The notes below the pieces were generated by a model that saw nothing but the letters and a program-made list of their open reading frames with translations, made no database searches and was not told the DNA's origin. A program made the translations under genes and the position numbers. Of a DNA stretch of 64,000 nucleotides, positions 11,653 to 24,400 are shown in pieces (the first letter of the stretch is position 1; the number at the start of each line of letters is the position of its first letter). This stretch comes from Ectocarpus siliculosus (lineage: Eukaryota; Sar; Phaeophyceae; Ectocarpales; Ectocarpaceae), in NCBI GenBank assembly GCA_000310025.1, contig FN647863.1, positions 343,436 through 407,435 on the forward strand, given 5' to 3'.

Positions 11653-14600
11653 GTACGATCCGTTTTATCCGTGTGGATCATTTCGAGATTTGATTCTGCT
11701 CTCTCTGTTCGTGCCGCCCCCTTTGACCCTCGAACGCTAATTGTCCTGATTGCCCAATGGAGAACACTTGTTCGTACTGGCACATCGCACAGCGGATGCA
11801 CGTGCGAGGCGTAAATATACTCATGCGAGAATGTACCATGCAACAGAACCATGGTTCTCTCTCGCTCTACCCCGTCACCGCCGTCGGGCCTTTGCTGAGA
11901 AGTGTATTTTCTCCTCCCTTTCTGTGCTGACGCTCCTACCCACTCCAGACGCAAACCGCCGACGACTATTATGTTTGCAACCCAGACTCCATGGCCTGCA
12001 TCGACCCAGACGCCTCTTGTGTCGACGATGACGACGTTACTGCTGAAATGGTGGAGAACTGTGAAAGGCTTAGCCGTATCGGAGACGGTCACTGCGACGC
12101 CGGGAACAACAAGGCAGAGTGCGGTATGTGGGTCCGGGAATAGAATACTTGCTCTGTCACATAGGTAAAGTCCGTTATGGGGGAATTTACATACCTCACC
12201 AGCCAAGGTGTTCCTGAAGCTTTAGTTAGATTTGTTGGAAAGCGCTCGTTACGCACATAACTTAAAAAAAAAAAAATCGGACTCATAAATACTGAGAATT
12301 AGTGTGTCAAATATGGTCAAATATGGGTCTATTTTGCGAATATTTTGGGAATGTACTTTGAGAACATTTTGAGAATATTTTAAAGAATATTTGCAGCTTT
12401 GTGCTGTGTGAGCACCCACTACCACCACAACGACGTAGCTATCATGGGGGACGACGCTGAGACAACCCCCACGCCGTAAGCGGGGTGCGGAAGTATCGTT
12501 GGGTCGTCGGTACGCCATGGCAGTGGAGATAGCGTTGGCGATTCCGCCGGGCAAAGAAAGGGTACCCAAGGGCTTTCTAGGCCCCCTCGCCGAGCGGAAC
12601 GGCGTTGGTAGTGATTACCCCAGAAACCATTGGGCGGAATGCAAAGCGCAGATCGATGAAACCGGAGAGGTCTACCTTGCAACGCTAGTTCGATAGACGA
12701 GTTGGTGGAGACTATCTTCGAGCAGTACGCGGAGTACGACGGCGACACCTTAGAGCGGGTTTGGCAGAGCCTCTTTAAGGTTTACAACCAGACACTGCGT
12801 AAGATGGGCGACAACGACTTTAGTGTGGAGCACACTGGGGTTTCGGCGCGGCAGAGGGCGGGGACGTTAGAAAGAGGCGTTGAATACGACCAGGAGGCCT
12901 TCGCGAAGGCCTGGGACTATCTGGCAAATGACGAGGAGGAGGCATGAGGTCAGGGTTCTTGCCTGTTTGATTTGTCCCGCAAGTGTCTTGGTTTTAGTGT
13001 GGTAACCTCAAGTATCTTGTTTGTATTATGGAACCCCCAAGTGTCTTGGGTTTAGTGTAGGGTCACTATTATACTGATTTTAGTATTGGGGGATGCGACA
13101 TGGGTCGTTGAGTACAAGGGGGGGGTAGGGTTAGGACCCTACGCCTGTCGGCTTTGCCCCGCAAGTAACTTGATTTAGTGTGGCGCCCCCAAGTGTCTTG
13201 GTTTTAGTGTGGGCCTCGAAAGTGTCTTGATTTTAGTGTGGTTTCACTATTATGTTGGTTTTAGTATGGGAGGACGCGAAATGGATCGTTGAGTAGAGGT
13301 AACCTTGGGTTTAGGGTTCGGGATAATTCTTGTCTTTTTTTTGGCATGTTTCGTTTCGTGCCCCCACCCCCACCCTCATGGAAAGGGGCAAAGTACGGCC
13401 TTTTTTGGCCTGACTACTTTTTTGTAAGCCACTAGTGCATGCAAGGTAGTGCGCAAGAAAAATAAATAAATATGGGTTTCAACCCGAAAAACGCTTAAGA
13501 TTTCAAAAAAAGTATCGCCTAAGACATCGGACACGGTTAAATGGCCGTGTAATCATAACGGACTTTACTTATGTGACAGAGGAAGTATCGAGCGAGAAAT
13601 AGAGGCCAGCGCTCGATTTCATCACAGAACCACTACCGTATATGACACAAGATAACACACCCCCTGGACCGATTTTCAAAGCTCGATTACTCCACGACGA
13701 AGAGGATGCATAAATGAAACAATACGTTTTCGAACAGCTCTCGACGAGACGGTTCCAACGCCGCCGTTTTCGGCGCTGTGACTCTTTGAAAATCGGCCAA
13801 GGGGGTGTGTTATCTTGTGTCATATACGGTACTCGGCGATTCTAGAACGTTTTGAACCAGCAAGAACAACAACATCCGGTTAGGTTAGTCTTGCCTGGTG
13901 ATGCTGTCCTTTTCAATTGGTGTCCTCTCGATGCGTGCTGCTGTTCACGGTCTCCTCTTCACCGTTCTTCATCTCACTGTTCGCATCCACACGCCAGGTG
14001 ACCATGGGCGCTGATATTGTAGAAACTGGTCTCTCCTCCTACCGCATTTCTCGCAATCGAGGTCCTCTCTCTCTAACGAGGAAGAATGGGTTCAAGATGG
14101 GGTTGGAGGTAGCATGACGGAAAACTGGTGCTTGCTGCGAATTCCTGCGGATTCGTTGCATTCGGCAACCCCCCTCGCCGTTTCCGTTTTGTTTTCTCTG
14201 TCGTTTCCCTGGCTTTTTTCGGTTGCTCCCCGAACATGGAGCAGCCGATGGGTACGTGTGGATCAACACCAGACATGATCGGGTTGAAAATAACACTCCC
14301 TTGCTCATGCATCATTGGCTACTCGAATTTGGTTGGAATTCAAATTTGCTCGCCCCCATCCCAACCGCAAGGCCAGGTGTGACCCTGGTATTCGTTCGTC
14401 TGGCTCTTTCTCCCGTGTCTGTCGTTGTTTGCTCGTTTCTCTCAGGCTACGACGGCGGTGACTGCTGCGAGTGCACATGCGTGGTGAGAATATTGTGAAT
14501 CGTGGGTGGGTTCTCGTAAAGAAATTTGCTTCTCGATGTTCGATGGATTCGCTCCCATCGACCTTCCTCCATACCTCTACCGCCGGTCTGAATCTAACAT

Positions 14601-15366
14601 CCGATCATTTCGTTCTTTTCGTGGACAGAGTGCATATAGCCGCTAGGGTACACATCCTACGCATGAAAAGCGCTTGAAATGCCCGCGGGTATATACATGG
14701 TAGTCATATTATATTTTCCCGATGTGCGTCTCCCCTCCCACTTCTGAGGCCGAACATTCCCCCTCTCTCTCACCCTTTTTCGTAGACGCCTCTTTTTTGT
14801 TTTGGTCGGAAGGTGTCCTAGGCGTGCCTCGTGGATCTCGTCTCTTCCATGTCTCACTCCTACGGTTCTTTCTTTTGTTGAGATCCCTACCACCATGCAT
14901 GTGAGCATGTAAGCCGTCCGCTCTTTGCCGCGCACTTGCTGAACCAGAACCCATGGGGCGACGACGACGAGTGGTTCTGCTCCAAAGACGGTTACGGGTT
15001 TGCCTGCATCGACCCGGATGCCCCCTGTGTTGACGACGACGACATCACCATCGAAATCGCGCAGAATTGCGTCACTTCGGACTTGGGGAACGGCTATTGT
15101 GATGAGGACAACAACAACGAGATATGCGGTAAGTGTTTGACATCTGTTTTCATGCGGACAGTGGGACGTGGACGTCAACGTTTGCAACCACATCGACCTA
15201 CGTTGTCAGACAACCACCTGGCATTTTTTGGGCGGTGGTATTGGCTTGTTTTGCGTACCTCTCTCCGTCTCTCCGTCTCTCCCTCTCTTCCTCTCTGTCT
15301 CCGTCTCTGTCTTTCTCTCTGTCTCTGTCTCTGTCTCTCTCTGTCTGTCTGTCCGTCTGTCTGTCT

Positions 15367-15403
<37 letters not shown>

Positions 15404-18400
15404 CCTCACTCATTCGCTCCTCGCAATCCTCCTCGCTATCCTGTAGCGCCCCCTCGCGCACGCGCGCCCTCGCTTCCTTCATCTATTTCACCTTCGAACG
15501 GCGGTACAACCCATCCCGAACGCTGTCTGTGTTTTCTACACGTTTGAAATCGCGTCTGCAGCTGTTGAGTTTCTGGTTACTGTCGTCGTAAACTATGCGT
15601 TTGGCAAACCTGCGAGACGTCCGCACTCCAACGGGCCGAGGGTCTTGAACCCAAGGAAGCCGCGAACCCATGTATAACGAGTTGTTATTTTACGAAATAG
15701 TTCAGAATTTGTACCCAACATTTCCCGCATCCCTACGTCTTCCTTGCCGTGCCTCCTTGCCTCAGGCTACGACTTCGGCGACTGCTGCGAGTGCACGTGT
15801 GTGGTAAGCAAATCGAAAACGCGTGGGAGTTCTGAAGAGTGCGTGCTTTGGACCCTGCCGCCATTGTAGATATCCCAACTCCCCCGTCCAAATGCCTGCG
15901 TCCCAACTCTGAACGACCCTTTGTACGCAAGAGGGTTTTGCTATTATGCCGTCTCGTTTGTTTGGTGAAGCACATTTCTGTTACGATTGCTAGCGTTCAG
16001 TAACAGTATTTCAAAATAATATGGCACGACAGTCAGGTATGCAATGAGCGAGACGAGGATTGAACTTTGGTTGCGTTTGCATGTGCTCTGTGCCTGCTGG
16101 CGTTTGTTTCCTACTCTCCTCGCTACTGCTCTGTGACTATACTCCGTCCTCGCGCTGACCCGTGGTCCATGGTCTATCAATTAAGCTGTGCGAAAGATGA
16201 GTAGCCCCCCGCACCCCCCTAATGTCCTCTCTAATGCCCTGAAACGTAAGTTCCTCCTGCTATAGCCAAGGCGAGTCCTGCCTGGCTTGTCACTTGCTTC
16301 CTCGATCCCTGACCTACCTCCCCTCCAGCCCGCCTTCCTCATCCTTGAACAAGTACTGCGTTGGTCTGTTGGTACTCGCGCTTGTGCCAGAGCCCATGGG
16401 ACGACGACGACTGGTACTGCTCGTCCGACGGTTCCGGGTTTGCCTGCATCGACCCGGCAGCACCGTGTGTTGACGACGACGATGTCACCATTGACATGGT
16501 GGAGAACTGCGGGTAAGTCAGTACTGCAAACACCACGCAAACCTATGGACGTGTTCTTCATGGTGCCGTCGAGAAGTGTTTCCCATGTAGTGCGGCGTGT
16601 AGACGTCTATCAAGCACCACAGCCAAGGGTGCGGTGAATCCACTCGGCTGCTCCACCACATGGTAGTCGCTGGCGCCCCACCTTTGACAATCAGTACGAA
16701 CGCGCGTTTTTCTTCGGGAATGGGTTTCCCTGCCGATGTGATATTCGGCGTGGCATGGATGTACGTGCGGTGACAGGGAACTGCTGCCGATGTGTTTCGG
16801 AGTCTCCCACATGTGTGTGTGTTTTTATTGTTAGCATCGACCGCGCTAACCGGCTGACCAATGAAAACACGTCAGTCTCAGTGCGTTTGAAAACACAAAA
16901 CGCTTCTACATGCCAAGAACTGGGACCCCGTGAGTGTGTGTACATGCGTAATTTCTTCTTCCGCGTTATTAAGCCCGAAAACTATGTTCTCCATCATGAC
17001 AGGTTTGATATTCAGATGGTATCCCGCCCAGCATGATTTCCCAGAATCGCCGGTTGAGGAGCGTGCCCAGCCTTTCGTTCGCATCAGCTGCTTGGAATCC
17101 GGTCAAACCGCTGGCGACGTCGACTCGTTGTCATGCTCATCTCCACATCTTGAAATGTAGTGTTGGATTTTCCCTCACTTTTTATTGCTGCCTTGACGTA
17201 GAACGCGCTTGATACCACTGACCTAGGTATGTGAGGGGTCTGGGCGATGGATGGTGTGATGACTGGAACAACAACGAACTGTGCGGTGAGTTTGCGTTGT
17301 GCTGGGCTGCCCGTGCACACGCTGGCTTGCATTTGAGAGATTTCGAGGTCGAGGACGCAATCGGTGGCATCCGACCTTGATTGTCGAGTTTTCCTTCTCC
17401 TGTAAGCCATTCGTGTCCTCTTTTCCGCCCGTCCCACCCTGATTCCCCAGGTTACGACGGCGGCGACTGCTGCGAGTGCACATGCGTGGTGAGCAACTTT
17501 CCAACTAGGCACAGCCCTAAATATATCAGTTTTTCGTGTTCCTTGGTAGATTGCTTGGCCCTCGCCTTTTCATCGACTGCCTTGATCACCTCACCTCTGG
17601 GGTCTGGATGAGCATCCATTCCCGTTTCCGCAATTTCCTGGTGTTGTACCAAGCGCTTGGGAGCCGTATGCATATGTACCCCAGAGCGGTTCGGGTGGTG
17701 ACTTCTCTTCTGTACGTATATTGCTCTGGATACGCAACCGTCAGGCTCCACCTGCGAACGACGACTGGGACGACGACTGGGACGATGACTGGGACGATGA
17801 CTGGGACGATGACTGGGACGGCGCCTGCGGCGGTGGCTTCGCCTGCATCGACCCCAACGCGGCTTGCGTCAACGATGACGACATCACTGTCGGCATGGTG
17901 GAGAGCTGCGACACTGTCTCAATAGGCGACGGCTACTGTGACATGGATAACAACAACGAAGCATGCTGTGCGTGATCATGGCGTCTTGGTTCTTATACCC
18001 CGTCAGTTGTATTGCGGCAGAACGTGGAAGGAGTTAGCGCAAAACAGTTATTCCACGGACAACTGGAGGAAAGAATGAGCCGGAATGGCGCAAGCCATGT
18101 CATGAAAACATGGTGCGGCCTGAAGTCAACTGTGTGAAGCGGGCGGTATGTCAAAGACTTGCTCTGTTATTCAATGAAGAACGTGTGGCGTATGGTAGGG
18201 TGTGGTGTGATGTGGTGCGTGCTAAATGATTTTATGCCGCCGTTCGTTTTCCATCCCCCTCCCCCCCCTCCCCCCCCGATTTTTTCTCAGCTTACGACGG
18301 CGGCGACTGCTGCGAGTGCACCTGCGAGGTATGAGAATCATTGCTTCCCCTTGCACATTCTAAACGGAACCCTCGAAGGGCATGAGACTGGTAAGAGGAA

Positions 18401-21400
18401 ATACTGTTAAGGATGCAGACTCCTGAAGAGGGAGTCTCGGTCGCTTATATCTGTTCTCGCGGTTGCTCGCTCGTGGCAGTGAACATGCTGTTCCTGCTGG
18501 ACCAGGGTATGTGCGGCGTAGAGAATTATCGAATCTCAGTGGAAGTAGGACAATCACATCAATTACTGCTGTGTGTCGGACACCCAGGAGGTGAGCCACA
18601 TCGCGTATAGGTGACCTAAGATATCACACTTTCACACGACTCGGACCAGATTTCAAAGCTCGATTGCTCCATGACAACGCCGATGAATGAATCGAACTAT
18701 GCGTTTTGGAAAGATCTCGAGAAGACGGTTCGAACATCACCGTTTTCGTCACCGCCGTTCTTCCTACTGCGGAGTAATCCGAGCTTTGAAAATCGGGGGT
18801 GCGAAGTGTGACATCGAATATCATGTCTTCATAGCTGTCTCCGGGAGCACGCAAAGGAACCGAGCCGCATGAAAACCAGTCAGTGCAAGAAACGGAGCAC
18901 GGAGTGACCCGGCCTCGCATTCCGTTCCTTGGATGCTATGTGACGTTCGTGTTGCCCGCGAAACACCTCAGGATGGTTCGCCCTATTGTAAAACCCCTTC
19001 TACATTGACGAAGTTCCTTTCGTTGTTTAATCCCGGTGCTATCGTCTGTGGTGTCCGTAGTGCTTTCAGGCGTGACGATGAGGATACCCTCCCTGCCGCT
19101 TTGTCGCTCGATCTCTTGCAATCTGTTCGCGCGTGTGTCCGGCAAACGGATTGCCGCGTATGTGCCTGTCAGGACACGCCGAGCAACAAGTGCGGCTGGA
19201 GGGGCGGATTCGCCTGCATCGACCCTTTAGCATTCTGCGTCGATGATGATTCCTTCACCGTGGACATGATCGAAAACTGCGAGTACCCGTGGGGAGTCGG
19301 CGATGGCTACTGCAACCAACAAAACAACAACGAGCTATGTGGTAAGTCTTGGAGGTTCTGGTATCGGAAGATGACTTTTTTCAGCTTGAAAATGTTTACC
19401 ACCCTTCTGGAGAAGGAGGAGTTATCACAGAATGGACGGCAACCTTCTACCTTGTCCACAACCATTGAAGGCAGCGCCGTATTCCCCTCCCAAGCGCCCC
19501 CAACTGGCTTTATCCAATTGGCTTTAACCCTTCTTGTTTGATGCGTCCGGGCGGTTCCAGTGAACTTGTGTATATCTGTTGACACGTCAAAGAAATCGCA
19601 AGTCTTGCTGTCCCAAACGAATGCCGACGCATCGGGCGTAGCGCTTCTCCACGACGGAGGAAATCACAGGGTGGCGTTCGTGCTTTATCCAGTCCCCATA
19701 TATGTTTCCCGAGCTGGTAGTCCTACATGTAAGACGACGCTATGTTGCGCTACCGGTCAAGGAACAACCTCTGTCGCCTGTACTGGTCTCAATCTCTCTG
19801 TTGGTAGCAGGTGCGCCGTAGGTAATGAAGGAGCGCCTGTTTGTCTTTTTTCATTCGATGGCTTCTCGTATTGTACCGGCGAGCCAGATTGACCGCATTC
19901 GACCTTTTTTCTCGTGGATTAGGCTCAACCAGCCAATAACGTTCTTGCCCCCCTCCATGTTCCCTTGTGTTTCGTCCTCGATGCTTAACAATTTTTCTGT
20001 TCTTTAGGGTACGATGGCGGTGACTGCTGCGACTGCACTTGCAAGGTACGCGGGTCCAATACTGTTGTTTCATCTCCCATGTGAACGCGCTTGAAGAGCG
20101 TGGATCCGAGAGCTATTATTGAGGTTTTGTCCCCTCAGTTGATACGGCTGCCCCGAAGCTGCTCGTGTGCTGTCCTCTTGCAACTCTGAACAAGCACTTC
20201 ATTCCAAGATGGGGACACGGGTGCAAACTTCAGCTATTTGCACTTGGGCCCGTGAAGGTTTTAGAAATTGGCAACTCTTTGTTGTGGATATTTCTTTTTG
20301 TCCCTTGCCCTTTCCGTCCTCACTGGATATTTTTCTGGCCCATTTTGCCCACCTTAAAAAAAGGTGTGCCTCTGTCGATTGTCCCCGCAATTGCACGTGT
20401 ACGAGGTGGCACTCACAGCTCGTGAGCATGCACGTGTTGGTAACGTAGTGTTGTGTGTGCTAGGGTGGTTCTCTTCACCCCGTTTCCACGTCGAGACCGA
20501 GCTACCGCCAATGCTCGATCTTCCCTGTTGTGCGCGCGCACCTACCAGAGACACCAAGACGACCATTGGGCCTGCCGCAACTTCGCCTGCATCGACCCGA
20601 ACGCTCCCTGTGTGGACGATGACAGCGTCACCGTCGACATGATCGAAACCTGCGAATATGCGGCCGAAATCGGCGACGGGTACTGCAGTGAAGATCTCAA
20701 CACGCCAGAATGCGGTAGGTCTTGGCCCGAGAACTTCGTTTTGCCGTACCATAGCGAACATGTAGGAATTTCTTGACAATTGAAATGGAGCTGAGTGCCT
20801 TCAAGACGGCGTGGGCGCGGGTGCTTGACACCCCACGGACTTGTGGATCAGCTGTCACGCGTGGATGGCACGCTCATGATAGCTCCAAGGCCCATGAAGG
20901 TCGTACGCCATTGATTGCTCATCGTGGGAGCTGTTGAGGCAAGATCACGGTGCGCGTGTGTTCGTCCCATATTCTCTGACGGCGCGAGTCCGCACACCTC
21001 TTGGTCAATTAGTGTTTGACGTATCAGCGGGGTTCATACGGGAGGACGGTCGCACAAGAGTTATAAAAATGTGTGTGGTACACGTGATTTTTGCTTACGT
21101 CGCTTTGGCAGGCTCCTTCGCCGTTGCCGCCCTTTGACGCACTCGTGTCGCCTTCGGTATTGGGGATTTAAGTCAAGTACGTCTGAAACGCTAGGAAGAA
21201 TGTAGTGCCTCTGCTCCACGGGATTCTACTCCTGTACGCCCCGATCTCGATTATGTATTCGCTCCCTTTTAGTCTCACGAGTACACACGTGCCGTACTAC
21301 ATATAACACATGTGGACCCCGATGTCTCTCTCTTGCCTGTCCTTGCGCGTTCTTGCCCTCCAACTTTCGCAGCCTACGACGGCGGTGACTGCTGTTCGTG

Positions 21401-24400
21401 CACCTGTCAGGTAGGGACGATTCACACGAGCGCTAGCTAGCTCCCGTTGTTCTTGGATGCTACTGTAGGAGCTTTCGCTGTGTCTTGTTGATGAAGTGGT
21501 TTTCGTTTTCTGCTCGAATACTCCCACGGCAATTTGGAAGCATGTTATTTCATCGATGCAGCGACGGACAATGCTTGAAACCAACTATTGCGAAGAACGT
21601 GTGCCGGCGTTCGGGGGCCCTTAGCATCGTAACCTGAAACGCTGGAAAGTCACGCCGAAGCGTGCACAATACATTACCATATTTCAATCGAGACACTAAG
21701 GTCTGGCAGCCTGCCGAATTGAAGATGATCGGAAGCTTTGGACTGTGGACACAAGTCCATGGCGGGCTCTGTGCATCATTTTTCAGCAAATTTTAAAAAA
21801 AACTTCGAATTTTCACTTGTAACAGCTTGAGCGTCTCCGACCGCCCGGTGAGTACTGTGGCCATTCCACCGCCACAACTGTCTCGACCAAGCCACTCGTG
21901 TGTTTCCCTTTCGCCTCCCTTCGAGCCTTGGTCGTGGCATCTCACCTTCCCGCCGAGTCTAGGTAAATGCTGACCCTGAGTCTGTTGGACGTGAAAAAAG
22001 GAGCGTTGTCCTGTTACCCGAATCGAGCTTGTTGGGCAAATAGGGAATATTTTCTGGGTTGGTTCGTCTACCCCGCCCCGTCATTCATTTCTGCCCCCTG
22101 CCATCGTCTGAACAAGGGCATCGCTCGTTGGGCAAATAGGGGATATTTTCTGGGTTGGTTCGTCTACCCCCCCCCTCTGCCCCTTGCCATCGTCTGAACA
22201 AGCGCATCACTCAATTTGCCGCTCAACCTCCTGCCAGAACGACTTCGACGATGATTGGGCTTGCACGACGTTCGCCTGCATTGACCCAGAGGCAGCCTGC
22301 GTCAACGACGATGACATCACCGTCGACATGTTCGTCAACTGCGAATACCCGGTGGACATCGGAAACGGCTGGTGTGACGAAGGAAACAACAACGAGGCGT
22401 GCGGTAGGTTCCTGACCTGCCACGTGTTGTCCAATGCCTTGTTTTTTGTCGTAGAGGCCTGAGGATGGTCGTTTCAGCCCATCACGCACCGGAAACACCC
22501 ACCCACATCGTGCACAAGAGCAATGTATGCCTTCCCCTCGACAGGGGATCTCCAAAAACTCATCCCCAATGCTGGCGAAATCTACTTTGCCGGATGTTCC
22601 TCCATCTTGGCACCCAACTCGACTACACCCAGATTCCAGGGAGGGGGGGGTCGTAACAAGTACTTACAAGCAGTGGGGTGTAGGGGTCTCGCCGAAAGTT
22701 CGGGTTGTGTAGCAGAGCCTTCAACCGGTGATGCCAGCACCAGCAGCACAGATGCACGCACACCGTAGAGACACAATATGTCACCCTGGACAGACATCAA
22801 ACAACCCGATTACACCACGAAGAGACCGTACAAATAAAACGGTTCAGATTTTCGGCAAGCGCTCGAAGAAACGGCTTTAACCCCGCCATCTTCTGGTTCC
22901 CACACCACCATTTCGACCCCACCACTCTCTCCGCTGTGGCGGAATCGAGCTTCGAAAATATGTGTGAACCTCGCTCTCACGATTGCCTTCAACGGCCAAC
23001 TGCGGAACACGTGCCTTCGTTGAAACTCACCCGAGCGCTCGTACAATATTCATCAGGCGTGGCACGACCGACCGACCGACCAACTGTTGTGCCCCCTCCC
23101 CGTTTGTTGTTTGTGTCGTCGTGGTCGTCGTCGTGCTACCCGCCATGACTTCCCAGGCTACGATGGAGGCGACTGCTGCGAGTGCACATGCGAGGTAAAG
23201 TACGCGAAGCATACGGTCCTCACGAAACGCTTGCAGCACATGGGCCCTTGTAGGGCTGGCTATTTATCTTCTCCTCGGTATTTCTCTCTTCCACCGCTCC
23301 GTGAATCTACACGTACAGCCGATCCGTTTTTGGAACATGTTTGCAGTCTTCGTCTTGAACGGCGTCACCGTCCTCGCATCTAGTGGTTTGCTGCGCATAC
23401 ACATGGTACAAGAGACTAACACATTCGGATTCGGAATAGTTTGCGCCTTCGCATGTGTGGAATCCGAATGGGTCCCTTTCGTGTAGGTTAATCTCTTCTG
23501 TTGGCGTGCCTCAACTTCTCTCGTAGTCTTGAATCAAGTAGCTGCTGTCGTTTAGACCTGCGAGGTATGTAGGCACGAAGGCTTCGACTGGTGTTGGGTC
23601 GAATCTGGACCTGTACACGGCTCCGAAATCATCTGTTCGACGTGTTGGCCGGCATCTCCTCTACTTTCCGTCCGCCTGACTGGGTGCTGGGTTGTCTCTT
23701 ACTTTTGGTGTTCGTTTTCTGTTTCCTTGTCCTCACCCCCCTGTCAGACTGGAAGTAAGGACTACCACTGCATGGAGTTTGCATGCATCGACCCCAACGC
23801 GGCCTGTGTAAACGATGATGACATTACGGTGGACATGACCAAGAACTGTGGCTACGTCTCCGGGATAGGCAACGGCTGGTGCGATAGAAACAACAACAAG
23901 GAGGAATGCGGTGGGTCACGGTACCCCTTGAGGTCATGCGTCATGAAACGGTACAGGATATCGTTCACGCACAACTGTGTGATAAAACATCGACCTCTCG
24001 GGAAGGAGGGCTGGTTGTTACCGCCAGAGTCTACTTTGGGGGCGGTCCGTTGTTTAGGCTGAGCAGAGCAGACCCGTGTATTGTCTCCGATCTCCTTGAG
24101 CCTACTTGGCTTGAAAATGGAACGAAACGCTGGTTCATAAAAGGCTTCGTGACGGGAACCGGCGTCAGAGCCGCGCTTTACTTTGATTATAGTGCGCCTA
24201 CGACACGTCGCACCGTGCTGTTTTTCCTATTGCTTCGGCCATATATTTTCAGTCCTAAGCGATACTTGAACCTAGCCAAGCTCGGTGTACCTGTTAGTCT
24301 TTGTTGGGTTCTAACGGTAGACCGTGTTTCGTTCCTGACTTCGACGAGATGAGCACAGTACGATGTCACCTGGACACGTTTCAAACCCGTTGTATGCAAG

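Noticed and set aside
15133-15591. Ser/Leu-rich and Arg/Glu-rich frames over the CT tract
   Set aside because: Products of the microsatellite inside a gene B intron.
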